From JACQFK01 sp964619955 (lineage in GTDB: Bacteria > Planctomycetota > MHYJ01 > JACPRB01), in the NCBI GenBank assembly GCA_964619955.1, contig CAZUJF010000026.1, forward strand, positions 1-64,000: a stretch of 64,000 nucleotides of DNA. Reading direction: 5' to 3'. Position numbers and translations under genes: made by a program. The notes beneath the pieces were generated by a model that did no database searches, was not told where the DNA came from, and was given only the letters and a program-made list of their open reading frames with translations. The stretch's first letter is position 1. Every line of letters starts with the position of its first letter. Positions 15,211 to 24,237 of the stretch are shown here, in pieces.

Positions 15211-17196
15211 ATGATCGCCCTGCTCTTGGCCTGCCTCCTTCAGGACGCCGAGTTCCGCGCGGGCGCCGCCGTGGCCGACGCCACCCCGCCGAAGTTCCCC
15301 GTCATCGTCAACGGCATGTTCACGGGACGTACCGCAAACGGGGCGCTCGATCCGATCCTGGTCCGGGCCGCCGTCCTGGAGGCGGGCGCGACCCGCATCG
15401 CCTTCGCCGTCGTCGACAGCTGCATGGTCTCCCGGGCCACGCTCGATCGCGCGAAGCTCGCCGCCTCCAAGACCACGGGCATCCCCGTCGAGCGCATGCT
15501 CGTGTCCTCCACGCACACCCATTCGGCCCCGTCCGAGATGGGCTGCCTGGGCAGCGACGCCGACCCCGATTACCCCGCGTTCCTGGAGAAGAAGATCAGC
15601 GAGGCCCTCGAGAAGGCGGCCGCCGCCCTGGTGCCCGCCGAGGTCGGCTGGGCCGTTGTCCAGGCTCCGGAACACACCCACTGCCGCCGCTGGATCCTGC
15701 GTCCCGACAAGATCCGCAACGACCCCTTCGGCGTCCGCAGCGTCCGGGCGATGATGCATCCCGGCTACCAGAACCCGGACTTCATCGGTCCCGCGGGCCC
15801 GGTGGACAGCGGGCTGAGCCTGCTCTCCGTGCGGACGCGCGACGGAAAGCCGCTCGCGCTCCTCGCCAACTACTCGATGCACTATTTCGGCAGCGGGATG
15901 CTGTCCGCCGACTACGCGGGCGTCTTCTGCCGCCAGCTCGCGAAGGCCCTCGGGGCGGACGCCTCGTTCATCCCCATGCTGTCCCAGGGCACCAGCGGCG
16001 ACCAGATGTGGATGGATTACGGAAGTCCCCAGAAAAAGCCCACGATCGAGGCCTACACGGAAGGGCTCACGCGGCTCGCCGTCGAAGCGCTCAAGGGCCT
16101 GCCCCACCGCTCGCGGGGCTCGATCGCGATGCAGGAGGCGAAGCTCAGACTGGGACGCCGGCTTTGCGACGAAAAGCGCCTCGAGTGGGCCCGGGGCGTC
16201 GTGGCCGGCCTCGCGGGAAGGCCGCCGAAGTCGCAGCCGGAGATCTATGCCCGGGAGCAGGTGCTGCTCCACGCCGATCCGGAGGCCGAGCTTCGGCTCC
16301 AGGCCGTCCGCATCAACGACTTCGGAATCACCGCGATTCCCAATGAAGTGGTCGGCCTCACGGGATTGCGCCTCAAGGCCCAGAGCCCTCTGGCGGCGAC
16401 GATGAACCTCGCGCTCGCCAACGGGGCGGAGGGCTACATCCCGCCGCCCGAACAGCATCGGCTGGGCGGCTACATCACTTGGGCCGCGCGCACCGCCGGG
16501 CTTGAAACCACGGCCGAACCGAAGATCGTCGAAACCCTGCTCGGACTGCTGGAGTCCGTTTCCGGCAAGCCGCGGCGTCCTTTCGCCGAGCCCGACGCCC
16601 CGTATGCCCGCGCCGTGCTCGCCTCGAAACCGGCGGCCTACTGGCGCTTGGGGGAATTCACGGGGGACCGTGCCGCCGATTCCGCCGGGAGCACTCCCGC
16701 ACTGTTCGAAGACGGATTCGCCCTGCATCTCGACGGACCGGACCTCGAGGGATCCGCCGCCCGGAACCGGGCGCCGCACTTCGCCGGAGGTCGCCTCCGG
16801 GCGGAACTCCCCGCGCTGGCGGCCGCCTACTCGGTGGAGTTCTTCTTCTGGAACGGCTTTCAGGTCACCAGCACGCTGTTTTCCTCCGGATCCGCAGAGC
16901 AGCTCACTCTTGCCGGCACCCTTTGCTTCAACGACCAGAAGGGAAAGACCGTCGTCCCGCTCAAGACCTGGAACCATGTGGTCCTTGCGCGTGACGGTAC
17001 GAGCGTGCGAGTGCTCCTCAACGGCGCCCTGGAGATCGAAGGACAGACGGCTCCACGATCCGCGGGAGCCGCCGCGATCGTCCTCGGGGGGGCTTTCGAG
17101 GGAAAACTGGACGAGGTCTCCGTCTACGCCCGGGCGCTCACGGATGCCGAAGCCTCCGCCCATCTGAAAGCGGCCGGGCCCCGCGCTATTCCTTGA
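15211..17196 (+). CDS. Neutral/alkaline ceramidase-like hydrolase with LamG-like domain
   Basis: 661-residue predicted exported protein. It starts with a very short hydrophobic segment (MIALLLACLLQD). Residues about 15-450 resemble the N-terminal domain of neutral/alkaline non-lysosomal ceramidases: ADATPPKFP, the zinc-type STHTHSAP, ANYSMHYFGSG, SQGTSGDQM and LALANGAEGYIPP. Residues about 470-655 form a laminin-G/concanavalin-like module (AAYWRLGEF to LDEVSVYARALTD) that usually binds glycans or cell-surface material. In PVC bacteria such proteins are common and not experimentally defined, so a lipid or glycolipid amidase role is only a family guess. An alternative ATG lies three bases upstream. 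The 3' end overlaps the convergent haem protein gene by 11 bases. Confidence 0.78.
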   Translation: MIALLLACLLQDAEFRAGAAVADATPPKFPVIVNGMFTGRTANGALDPILVRAAVLEAGATRIAFAVVDSCMVSRATLDRAKLAASKTTGIPVERMLVSSTHTHSAPSEMGCLGSDADPDYPAFLEKKISEALEKAAAALVPAEVGWAVVQAPEHTHCRRWILRPDKIRNDPFGVRSVRAMMHPGYQNPDFIGPAGPVDSGLSLLSVRTRDGKPLALLANYSMHYFGSGMLSADYAGVFCRQLAKALGADASFIPMLSQGTSGDQMWMDYGSPQKKPTIEAYTEGLTRLAVEALKGLPHRSRGSIAMQEAKLRLGRRLCDEKRLEWARGVVAGLAGRPPKSQPEIYAREQVLLHADPEAELRLQAVRINDFGITAIPNEVVGLTGLRLKAQSPLAATMNLALANGAEGYIPPPEQHRLGGYITWAARTAGLETTAEPKIVETLLGLLESVSGKPRRPFAEPDAPYARAVLASKPAAYWRLGEFTGDRAADSAGSTPALFEDGFALHLDGPDLEGSAARNRAPHFAGGRLRAELPALAAAYSVEFFFWNGFQVTSTLFSSGSAEQLTLAGTLCFNDQKGKTVVPLKTWNHVVLARDGTSVRVLLNGALEIEGQTAPRSAGAAAIVLGGAFEGKLDEVSVYARALTDAEASAHLKAAGPRAIP

Positions 17197-19282
17197 TGAA
17201 GCGGATCAAGTCCGCCATCTGCTGAGGGTCGATCGTCTTCTCGAGACCTTCCGGCATCAACGACAGCGTCGAGCGGACCAGGCGCTCGATCTTGACCTTC
17301 AGGATCACGTCGACCTCCCCCTTCTCGCGCTTGAGGGTCACCGACGTCGCCGTCTCCGCCCCCGCCAGCCCGTCCAGTACGACGCCATCCGTCGTGAGGA
17401 TCCGGACCGCGACGTATTGCGGATTCACCTCGCGATTCGGATCCAGGATGGCCGTCAGCAGATCCTCGGGGGACTTGTCCTTCATCGTCGCGAACTCGGG
17501 CCCGACGTCCTGTCCTTCGCCCTTCGCCTTGTGGCAATTCGCGCAGACCCGGACGAAGACTTCCCGCCCCCGTTTCCCGTCGCCTGTTTTCGCGAGCACC
17601 GGACGGTACGTTTCGATCGCCTTCTTCCGATCCGGCGCCGCCTCCCGGACGACGGGCGCCGAACCCTTGAGCACCTTCGCCGCGCTCTTCTCTCCCGCGG
17701 CGACCGCGATCGCGCCCCTCAGCCAGACGTCCGCCCCGGGCTTGAGCCGCTCCAGCACCTGCGCGTCCCGCGTTCCGCTCATGGCCGCTTCCAGTTTTAC
17801 GCGGGGATCCTTCTCCTCGGGATCCACCGCGGCGCCGAGACGGATCGCCACCTCCCGAACCGCCGCCACCGGATCCTGACGCAGGGCGTCCCCCTTCCCC
17901 AGCGCCCACGCCGCTGCCGCGCGGGTCTCCGGACGCTCGTGGGAGAGCAGCGTCTCCAGACCGGGGACCGCCGCCTTTCGCTCGCGGATCAGCCGCAGCG
18001 CCGTCTGCCGGTACCAGGCCTCGGGACGCGCCAAAGCCGCCGCAAGATCCTCCAGCCGGGGCTTCTCCCATCGGGGCGCCCCGTCCTTTTTCACGCGCCA
18101 GATCCGCCCCCGGTCCTTCCCGCTGGTCAGCTCGAGATGCCGTTTGATCGAATCGGGGATCGAGTACGGATGCTCGATGCACTCCCGATACATGTCGCAG
18201 ATGTAGAGCGCCCCGTCGGGCCCGCTGGCGAAATTGACCGGACGGAACCAGTTGTCGCTCGAGGAGATGAACTCCGCGCCCGCATCGATCCGGTCCGCCC
18301 GGAACGTCGACCCGTTCGGGGACAGGCGCTTGCGATGAACGAGATTGCTGGCAACGTCGCCGATGAAGAGCTGCCCGTCATGCCAGGTGATCCCGGTGGC
18401 CGAGGTGAAGAATCCGCTCACCTTCCCGCCGAATTCGACGGGCCCGCTGGCCTCCCCTTTGACGCGCATCCGCGTGCGCACGATGCGCCACGGCTCGTCC
18501 GGGCTCGTCCGGAAGACGGGACCCGCGTCGCCGTCCGAGGCGATCGAGGCGGTCACGGCGGGGACGGCATAGTGCGGGTTGCCCGCGAGAAAGCGGTCCT
18601 CGAGCACGACGTGCCGCGCCTGCTGTGAATTGGAGCAGACGAAGCGCCGTCCGTAGTCGTCGAAACACTGACCGAACTGGCCGCCCCCCGACGTCGCCTC
18701 GATCGGGCCGCCCGGCTTGAAACGGAAACTCCGGCCGCTCAGGGACAGCTCGCCGATCCTGCCGCCGTTCGTTCCGCCGGACACGTAGAGCCAGCCGTCC
18801 GGGCCCCAACGCGGACAGTTCGCCAGCCCCTGCACGTTCTGCGTTCCCAAGCCGGTGGCGACCAGGTCTTTCCGTCCCTCCTTGACATAGAAAAGATCGG
18901 GGGGAGAGACGACGTACGCGCCGCCCTCCCACAACGCCAATCCCGTGACCCAGCGCAGCTTGTCGGCGATCGTCCGGACGTTGTCGAAAGTCCCGTCTCC
19001 ATCCCTGTCCTCAAGCACGACCACCTTTCCCTGGGGCGGATTCCCCTCCTTGTCTCCGAAGGGGTAATCGATCATCTCCGCCACCCAGAGCCGGCCTTGC
19101 TCGTCGAAGGCCATGTCGACAGGATCCGCGATCAGCGGTTCGGAGGCCACGAGTTCGACGGAGTAGCCCGGCTGCACCGTGAACGTCTGGATCGCGTCCC
19201 TGGCTTCGGTCGGCTTGAGGCGCGGCAGTTCCCCGCTGAGGTCCTGCAGGCAGAGCAGCGCGAGCAAAGCGGCGATGTTCAA
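17186..19282 (-). CDS. PVC-type haem-binding CxxCH protein
   Basis: 698-residue exported protein of the type common in Planctomycetota and Verrucomicrobia. After a short hydrophobic start ending LCLQD comes a six-bladed propeller like glucose/sorbosone dehydrogenases (GYSVELVASEPLIADPVDMA, GRLWVAEMIDYP, LYICDMYRECIEHPY; residues about 35-400). A HEAT-like helical stretch follows (about 400-550). The C-terminal cytochrome c domain has one haem site, CANCHKAKGEG, and ends QQMADLIRFIKE. Such proteins are thought to oxidise sugars or related compounds in the periplasm and pass electrons to the haem. The start is TTG at 19282; an in-frame stop just upstream leaves no other choice. It is the last of three genes in a minus-strand operon. 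Confidence 0.85.
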   Translation of the reverse strand: MNIAALLALLCLQDLSGELPRLKPTEARDAIQTFTVQPGYSVELVASEPLIADPVDMAFDEQGRLWVAEMIDYPFGDKEGNPPQGKVVVLEDRDGDGTFDNVRTIADKLRWVTGLALWEGGAYVVSPPDLFYVKEGRKDLVATGLGTQNVQGLANCPRWGPDGWLYVSGGTNGGRIGELSLSGRSFRFKPGGPIEATSGGGQFGQCFDDYGRRFVCSNSQQARHVVLEDRFLAGNPHYAVPAVTASIASDGDAGPVFRTSPDEPWRIVRTRMRVKGEASGPVEFGGKVSGFFTSATGITWHDGQLFIGDVASNLVHRKRLSPNGSTFRADRIDAGAEFISSSDNWFRPVNFASGPDGALYICDMYRECIEHPYSIPDSIKRHLELTSGKDRGRIWRVKKDGAPRWEKPRLEDLAAALARPEAWYRQTALRLIRERKAAVPGLETLLSHERPETRAAAAWALGKGDALRQDPVAAVREVAIRLGAAVDPEEKDPRVKLEAAMSGTRDAQVLERLKPGADVWLRGAIAVAAGEKSAAKVLKGSAPVVREAAPDRKKAIETYRPVLAKTGDGKRGREVFVRVCANCHKAKGEGQDVGPEFATMKDKSPEDLLTAILDPNREVNPQYVAVRILTTDGVVLDGLAGAETATSVTLKREKGEVDVILKVKIERLVRSTLSLMPEGLEKTIDPQQMADLIRFIKE

Positions 19283-19295
19283 GCGTCGGCCCTCG

Positions 19296-20642
19296 TCATT
19301 TCAAGAGAGTTTCGATGGCGGCCTTCAACACCGACTCCGTCGGCGGTCCCGCCAGCGACTCGGTGGGCTCGTAGCCTCCTTCGAGGAGCGCGGCGTCCGT
19401 GCAGACATAGCCGGGCCCGCCTTCGCCGTAGCCGGCCACGGCGACGAAGCGGCCCGGGCGCCGGGACTGGGCGAAGAGCTGGTACTCCACGAAAGGCTCC
19501 CCGGGAAGATGCAGCAGATCCACCGGGCCCAGGCGGAGGCGGGAAAGCTCGACGCCCCGCCGGGCCCTCAGGCGTTCGTACCATGCCACGGCGAGCGCCG
19601 CGGTGAGCCGGGGCGTTGGCGCAGCGGCCGGGTCCTCCATCCGCTTTCGATAGGCCGCCTCCGCGTGCTCCGCCTCCTGGCGGGGCGGAAACACGACCTC
19701 GACGCTCTTCCAGTCCAGATTCGGCAGCGGGGCCCGCCGGGACGCCGCCGAGGCCCGGATCATGCCGGCATAAAGCTGCTTCGACAGCTCCATCCGCGCC
19801 CCAGGCGAGCCGTCGTTGTATTTGCCCGCCGTGATGTCCCCGCCGCAGCCGGTGAAATACAGCTGGGGGACCCCCTCCTCCTGCTCGAGGTAGGAGCGGG
19901 CGAGCCCCGGGGTGTCGGGATGGACCGTGCCGTCACCGTAAAAGCTCTGGGGATGCGAGGCGTAATAATGCATCCGCACCCGGGGCGTCTCGCCGTCGTA
20001 GAACGTCACCGTCTTTAACCACGGATCGATCGTCCCTTCCGGCGCCTCTCGGAGAAAGGCGTCTTTGGTGGAGCTGTAGCGGACGCGGATCTTTCCGTCG
20101 GGGCCGACGACGCGCCGCGACGAGGCGAAGCGCTCGACCTTCGCCTGCCCGAACCCCACTTGGGTGACGGGCTGCCGGCGCGTGAGCGCTTCACGAACGG
20201 CGGCCCCCGCCTGGACCGCGATGCGGCCGAACCATTCGAGATCCAGGTGCTTGAGCGGCTTGGAGGTGGCGGCCATCAGCTCTTCCGCACGGAGGTCGGC
20301 GATGGGAGCGCTGTGGGTGTGCGTGAGATGCAGCGCCACTAAGGCCGGTGCGATGCCGGCGGCGCGGGCCAGTTCGGACCGGAGCGTGTCGTACGCCGCC
20401 CCGCGAAGCACGCACCAGTCCATCGCCGCGATCAGGCAACGGGTGGTCCCGTCCTCCAGGATCATCCCCCGGAGTTGGAGGGGCTGGACGATCTCCCCGA
20501 CCGGCTTGATCCAGCCGCCGCAGAGCGGATGGCCCTTCGGCGGGGTCACGTCCGACACGAAGAGCGCCAGGCGGACGCCCCCGTCCTGGGGCGGCAGCGT
20601 TCCGCAGCCGGCCAGCAGCAGCACCAGCAGGAACCGGCTCAT
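19296..20642 (-). CDS. Ceramidase-like hydrolase, lipoprotein
   Basis: 448-residue paralogue of the two other ceramidase-like proteins nearby. It has a lipoprotein signal (MSRFLLVLLLAGCGT, lipobox LAGC). Family motifs are SDVTPPKGHPLCGG, the zinc-type LTHTHSAP, HYYASHPQSFYGDG, TGCGGDITAGKYND and LPGEPFVEYQL. There is no LamG-like extension. The ATG overlaps the stop of the preceding paralogue (ATGA), so the two are translationally coupled, and the haem protein gene follows after 13 bases. The substrate is unknown. Confidence 0.78.
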   Translation of the reverse strand: MSRFLLVLLLAGCGTLPPQDGGVRLALFVSDVTPPKGHPLCGGWIKPVGEIVQPLQLRGMILEDGTTRCLIAAMDWCVLRGAAYDTLRSELARAAGIAPALVALHLTHTHSAPIADLRAEELMAATSKPLKHLDLEWFGRIAVQAGAAVREALTRRQPVTQVGFGQAKVERFASSRRVVGPDGKIRVRYSSTKDAFLREAPEGTIDPWLKTVTFYDGETPRVRMHYYASHPQSFYGDGTVHPDTPGLARSYLEQEEGVPQLYFTGCGGDITAGKYNDGSPGARMELSKQLYAGMIRASAASRRAPLPNLDWKSVEVVFPPRQEAEHAEAAYRKRMEDPAAAPTPRLTAALAVAWYERLRARRGVELSRLRLGPVDLLHLPGEPFVEYQLFAQSRRPGRFVAVAGYGEGGPGYVCTDAALLEGGYEPTESLAGPPTESVLKAAIETLLK

Positions 20643-22036
20643 TCCTTCTTCCCGGCCGCCAGGGCCTCCGAAAGCGCGTGCCGCAGTTTCTGCTCCGCGC
20701 CCGCAGCCACCCAGCAATAGCCGTGCTCCTCGACATAGCCCTCCGCCCGGGCCCGTTCCGTGGGGATGTAGCCCGGGCCGCACTCTCCGTAACCGGGAGC
20801 CAGGATGAACTGGTCCGGACGCAATTGCCGGGCGGCCAGCTGAAACTCCACGAACGCTTCGGCGGGCAGGAGCACGATCTGGGCGGGACCGAGATCCAGA
20901 CTCGGGACCTCCAGGGGCTGACCGCGTCCCACCCGGCGCGACCAGCTCAGCCCCAGCGCCGCCATCAGCCGGTCCCCGCGGGACGCGGCGGCGTCGGCGA
21001 GCGTGCGCTCCATGACCGGGACCGAGTGCGGTCCCGTCTCGGGGAGGGAGAAGCGGACCTCGCTCACACGCGTCGTGAACGTCTCCAGCGGAACGCGTCG
21101 CGTCGACCGGAACGCCTCCGTCATGGCGGATTCCAGGCGACCCGCGAGTTCCCTCCGGGAAGCTTCGTCTCCGTTGTTGTAGCGCGCGGCGGTGACGTCC
21201 CCGCTGCACCCCGACGCGTAGATTTGAAGCACGTCCGGCGTCTGCGCCTGGCGTCGCGTCCGCGCCAGGCCCGGGAAATCCGCCGATACGGCCCCGCCGC
21301 CGTAGCGACTCATGGGATGCACGGCATAGACGGAGAGGGCGACGATCGGCCGCTCGCCGTCCCAGAAACTCAGCGTCTTGAGCCAGGGATCGATCTGCCC
21401 CTCGGGGGCGTTCTTCACCGCGGGATCCGCCGTCCGGCTGTAGCGCTTGAACGTGACGCGGCCGTCGGCCGCCACCACGCGGCGGTTGGAGGCGACCCCG
21501 ACGACTTCCGCCTGCCCCATCCCCAGGTGGGTGATCCGCTGCGGCGTTGCCGCGGCCTGGCGCAGCGACACGACCGCCTTCTGCACGGCACGCTCATGAA
21601 ACTCCGGGTCCACGTGGAACCCCTTGAGCCCCTGCGCGTCCAGCAGCCGCTGCGCCTCGAGATCGGCGTAGGGCGCGTCATGTTGATGGACGCAGCACAA
21701 CAGGACGGAACGGGGCGAAGTCCCCGCCGCCTTCGCCAGTTCGGAACGCCAGCGATCGTAGGCCTCGTTCCTGAGTTCCGTCCAGTCCAGGGCGGCGAAC
21801 ACCACGGGCTCCGGTCCGCCCTGCAGCACGAAGCCCCGGGCGGACAGCGGATCGGCGATGCGGGCGGCGGCAGCGACCATGCCGCCGCAGAGCGGATGCC
21901 CCAGCGGCGGCGTGATGTCGGCGCTGAAAGGGGCGATCCGGAACTCCCGGCCCGCGCCCGACCTGGAAGACCCCGCGCACCCTGTCCCCAGCAAGGCGGA
22001 AGCGGCGATGAACGTCCGGCGTGTGAGCGGGGACAT
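20639..22036 (-). CDS. Ceramidase-like hydrolase with twin-arginine signal
   Basis: 465-residue paralogue of the following gene. The N-terminus SPLTRRTFIAASALLGTGC combines a twin-arginine motif (RRTFI) with a possible lipobox Cys, so it is probably exported folded by Tat and perhaps lipidated. Motifs: ADITPPLGHPLCGGM, a variant metal motif CVHQHDAP instead of THTHSAP, YAVHPMSRYGGG, SGCSGDVTAARYNNG and LPAEAFVEFQL. It has a good Shine-Dalgarno (AAGGAG, four bases before the ATG) and a -10-like TAGGAT about 34 bases upstream, making it the first gene of the operon. Confidence 0.78.
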   Translation of the reverse strand: MSPLTRRTFIAASALLGTGCAGSSRSGAGREFRIAPFSADITPPLGHPLCGGMVAAAARIADPLSARGFVLQGGPEPVVFAALDWTELRNEAYDRWRSELAKAAGTSPRSVLLCCVHQHDAPYADLEAQRLLDAQGLKGFHVDPEFHERAVQKAVVSLRQAAATPQRITHLGMGQAEVVGVASNRRVVAADGRVTFKRYSRTADPAVKNAPEGQIDPWLKTLSFWDGERPIVALSVYAVHPMSRYGGGAVSADFPGLARTRRQAQTPDVLQIYASGCSGDVTAARYNNGDEASRRELAGRLESAMTEAFRSTRRVPLETFTTRVSEVRFSLPETGPHSVPVMERTLADAAASRGDRLMAALGLSWSRRVGRGQPLEVPSLDLGPAQIVLLPAEAFVEFQLAARQLRPDQFILAPGYGECGPGYIPTERARAEGYVEEHGYCWVAAGAEQKLRHALSEALAAGKKE

Positions 22037-22070
22037 GGATCTCCTTCCGGTGAACCTTCCCGCTCCCGCT

Positions 22071-22076
22071 ATCCTA
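22071..22076 (-). promoter_or_regulatory. -10-like element of ceramidase/haem-protein operon
   Basis: TAGGAT on the minus strand, 34 bases before the ATG at 22036. The resulting leader of about 28 bases carries AAGGAG. No good -35 is seen. Confidence 0.4.
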
Positions 22077-22133
22077 CGTCCGGCCCGCCGGAACGCGGTT
22101 CCGGAAACACGCCGACCCCGGCTGCGGGTGCGT

Positions 22134-22139
22134 TAGGAT
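22134..22139 (+). promoter_or_regulatory. -10-like element fixing a GTG start
   Basis: TAGGAT seven bases before the GTG at 22147. It overlaps an in-frame ATG at 22138, which therefore would not be on the mRNA. Confidence 0.45.
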
Positions 22140-22146
22140 GGACGCC

Positions 22147-22683
22147 GTGCCCCAGGAACTCAGACTCGGCCTCGACGGACACCGCGTGTCTTTCCCGGAC
22201 GGCAAGACGTTCTGCCTCGCCTGCGGCCGCCGATCCTCGGGCACCCGCCTCGTCGCGTTCCACGATGCCGCGTACGCCGACAAGGCCAGCGCCGGGATGA
22301 ACACGATCCTCGGCTGGGTCCACCCGGGGCTCGCCTGGGCGAATCGGGAGCGCCAGGTGACGTTCAAATTCGACGCCCCGGTCTGTTTCCGTCATCGGAT
22401 GGCGGGGCGCTGGGGCGACGTCGCCCTGCTGATCCTCTTCGTCGCCCTGCTCGTCCTCGTCGTCGTGCTGTCGTGGCGCGGCGTCCTTCCGCGCAAACCC
22501 GGCGAGCTCGGCGGCCTGCTCAAAGGCGCCCTGATCGTCCTGCCGCTGGCGGGCGCCTACGTCACCCACCGCTTCCGGTCCAAACGGGCCCTCCTCCCCT
22601 GCAGCGCGCGTCGCGAAAGCGCCGACGTCGTGGTGCTGGTCTACGAAAACGGCATCCCCGGATCAGGTCAGCAGCAGCGCTGA
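22147..22683 (+). CDS. Small membrane protein with CxxC motif
   Basis: 178-residue protein of unknown function. An N-terminal soluble part carries FCLACGRRSSG (one CxxC pair) and is followed by two transmembrane helices at about 98-116 (VALLILFVALLVLVVVLSW) and about 127-141 (GGLLKGALIVLPLAGAYV). The C-terminus contains a third cysteine. Start chosen at GTG 22147 because of the -10-like TAGGAT seven bases upstream. Its end overlaps the convergent methyltransferase gene by 21 bases. Confidence 0.65.
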   Translation: MPQELRLGLDGHRVSFPDGKTFCLACGRRSSGTRLVAFHDAAYADKASAGMNTILGWVHPGLAWANRERQVTFKFDAPVCFRHRMAGRWGDVALLILFVALLVLVVVLSWRGVLPRKPGELGGLLKGALIVLPLAGAYVTHRFRSKRALLPCSARRESADVVVLVYENGIPGSGQQQR

Positions 22684-24186
22684 GGCGGCCAGGCGCTCGA
22701 GAGCGGGGCGCAGCACGCCCTCCCGGTCCACGCCCAGGCTCGCCGCCAGCGCCTCCAGGTCCCGCGAAGCGTCCAGCAGCGGCAGCAGACGCCGGTTGAA
22801 CTCGTCGAGCTGCACCGCCTCGTGTCGCAAATTGACAACGACGGCCTTCCCCGCGGCCTGCAAGCGGGCGAGACGGCTGGCTTCCGGACGCTCGCCGACC
22901 GAGACCGCGCACCGCAGGGGGGAGGCATGAAATTCCGCCAGGCCGCGGATGAAGCATTGCAGCAGCGTCTCCCCCAGGCCCTTCAGATCCCCGGCGGCGC
23001 CGGGATCCGTCCCCGGGGGCAGGACGGCCCGCGCCGCCTCGAGCAGCGCCGGGAATTCCAGCGGCAGCGTCCGGCGTCCGGCGAGGATATTCATCGCGGC
23101 CTTGACGAGCGGATGCCCGCTCCGGAGCGTGCCGCCTCCCGGCGCCTCGAAGACCTGCTCCTGGAATCCCCCGGGATCGGCGAAAGGGGGAAGCGGCCTC
23201 AGGGGCGAGGTGATGTGGAAGCGGGACAGGCCCAGCGGATCCGGCTCGGAGATCACCGCCTCCTCGTCCCGGCAAAGAACGCTCTGCCGGAAGGTTCGGT
23301 TGCAGGCGTAATCGAGATACTGCTGGACGTCGACCGGCCCCCCGGACTGGGCCCGCACGATTTCCGCGAGGGCCGGCGGGAGATTTTCAAGCCGGCCCGA
23401 TCCGTAACTGGCCTCCGAGAGGTAGCGCAGCCCCCGGCGCCGCGCCCGATCGGCGAACTCGTGGAAATGAAACGGCTGATTCACCGATTCGAGATGTTCG
23501 TGGAAGAAGTACGCATCCGAATAACGGGACAGGAAGGCCTGCTCGTGCCGGAGGGCGGCGCCGTAGGCTCCCACGTCGGTCGCCGTCAGTCCCGCCAGCT
23601 CGGATCTCCCCACCTCCCCCGCCAGCGCCGCCAGGAACTCCCGGGCGCGCGCCACCTTCGCGGCCGCCCCGGACTCGTTCCGGAGGTGGAAGAGGAGCAT
23701 CTCACGAACCATGCCGCGCGCATGCCAGCCGGGATAGGTGTTGTAGTCGATGTAGACCAGCCCCTGGGGATTGAGCAGGCGCCGGGAGAGCTCCAGGATG
23801 CGCTCCTGCACCTCGGCGGGCACCCAGGAGAACACGCCGTGGGTGATGATGTAATCGAAGGTCCCCCAGCGCTCATCGAGATCCATCAGGCTGAGCGGCT
23901 CGAGCCGGACATTTCGGAGCCCCAGCGCCTGCGCCTCTTGCCGGCCCTGCGCGATCGGACGCTGCGAACGGTCGATCCCGACGACCTCGCTGCCCGGAAG
24001 CCCGTACGCCATCGGGATCAGATTGCCGCCGTCGGAGCAGCCGAGTTCCAGCACGCGGCAGCGCCCCACCGGGGCGGGACTCAGCCCCGCAAGCAGCCCC
24101 GCCGTCGCGAGCGTGTCGGGATGCGAATAGCGGCAGGGGACGCTCGGGTACGGGACGTCGTCGTAGGAGTCCGGATCCTCAGTCAC
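22663..24186 (-). CDS. Methyltransferase with PKMT-type regulatory domain
   Basis: 507-residue cytoplasmic protein. The class I SAM fold occupies residues 20-190: CRVLELGCSDGGNLIPMA, VVGIDRSQRPI, YIITHGVFSWV. It is followed by the methyltransferase regulatory domain found in rickettsial outer-membrane-protein lysine methyltransferases (YLDYACNRTFRQSVLCRDE, residues about 290-310) and a C-terminal helical region that resembles the small winged-helix-like tail of these enzymes. Protein lysine methylation is the known role of the closest characterised relatives, but the target here is unknown. The GTG at 24186 lies six bases after GATAAT. Confidence 0.8.
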   Translation of the reverse strand: MTEDPDSYDDVPYPSVPCRYSHPDTLATAGLLAGLSPAPVGRCRVLELGCSDGGNLIPMAYGLPGSEVVGIDRSQRPIAQGRQEAQALGLRNVRLEPLSLMDLDERWGTFDYIITHGVFSWVPAEVQERILELSRRLLNPQGLVYIDYNTYPGWHARGMVREMLLFHLRNESGAAAKVARAREFLAALAGEVGRSELAGLTATDVGAYGAALRHEQAFLSRYSDAYFFHEHLESVNQPFHFHEFADRARRRGLRYLSEASYGSGRLENLPPALAEIVRAQSGGPVDVQQYLDYACNRTFRQSVLCRDEEAVISEPDPLGLSRFHITSPLRPLPPFADPGGFQEQVFEAPGGGTLRSGHPLVKAAMNILAGRRTLPLEFPALLEAARAVLPPGTDPGAAGDLKGLGETLLQCFIRGLAEFHASPLRCAVSVGERPEASRLARLQAAGKAVVVNLRHEAVQLDEFNRRLLPLLDASRDLEALAASLGVDREGVLRPALERLAASALLLT

Positions 24187-24192
24187 GCGGCG

Positions 24193-24198
24193 ATTATC
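24193..24198 (-). promoter_or_regulatory. -10-like element, leaderless methyltransferase
   Basis: GATAAT on the minus strand, six bases before the GTG at 24186. A TGGCAA sits 17 bases upstream as a poor -35. Confidence 0.45.
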
Positions 24199-24237
24199 AC
24201 CCCGGTGCCCGGGCGTTGCCAGACCCGGGACGTTCCT

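Noticed and set aside
22138..22140. ATG start for the small CxxC membrane protein
   Set aside because: It overlaps the -10-like TAGGAT; a transcript started by that element would begin after it, at the GTG at 22147.
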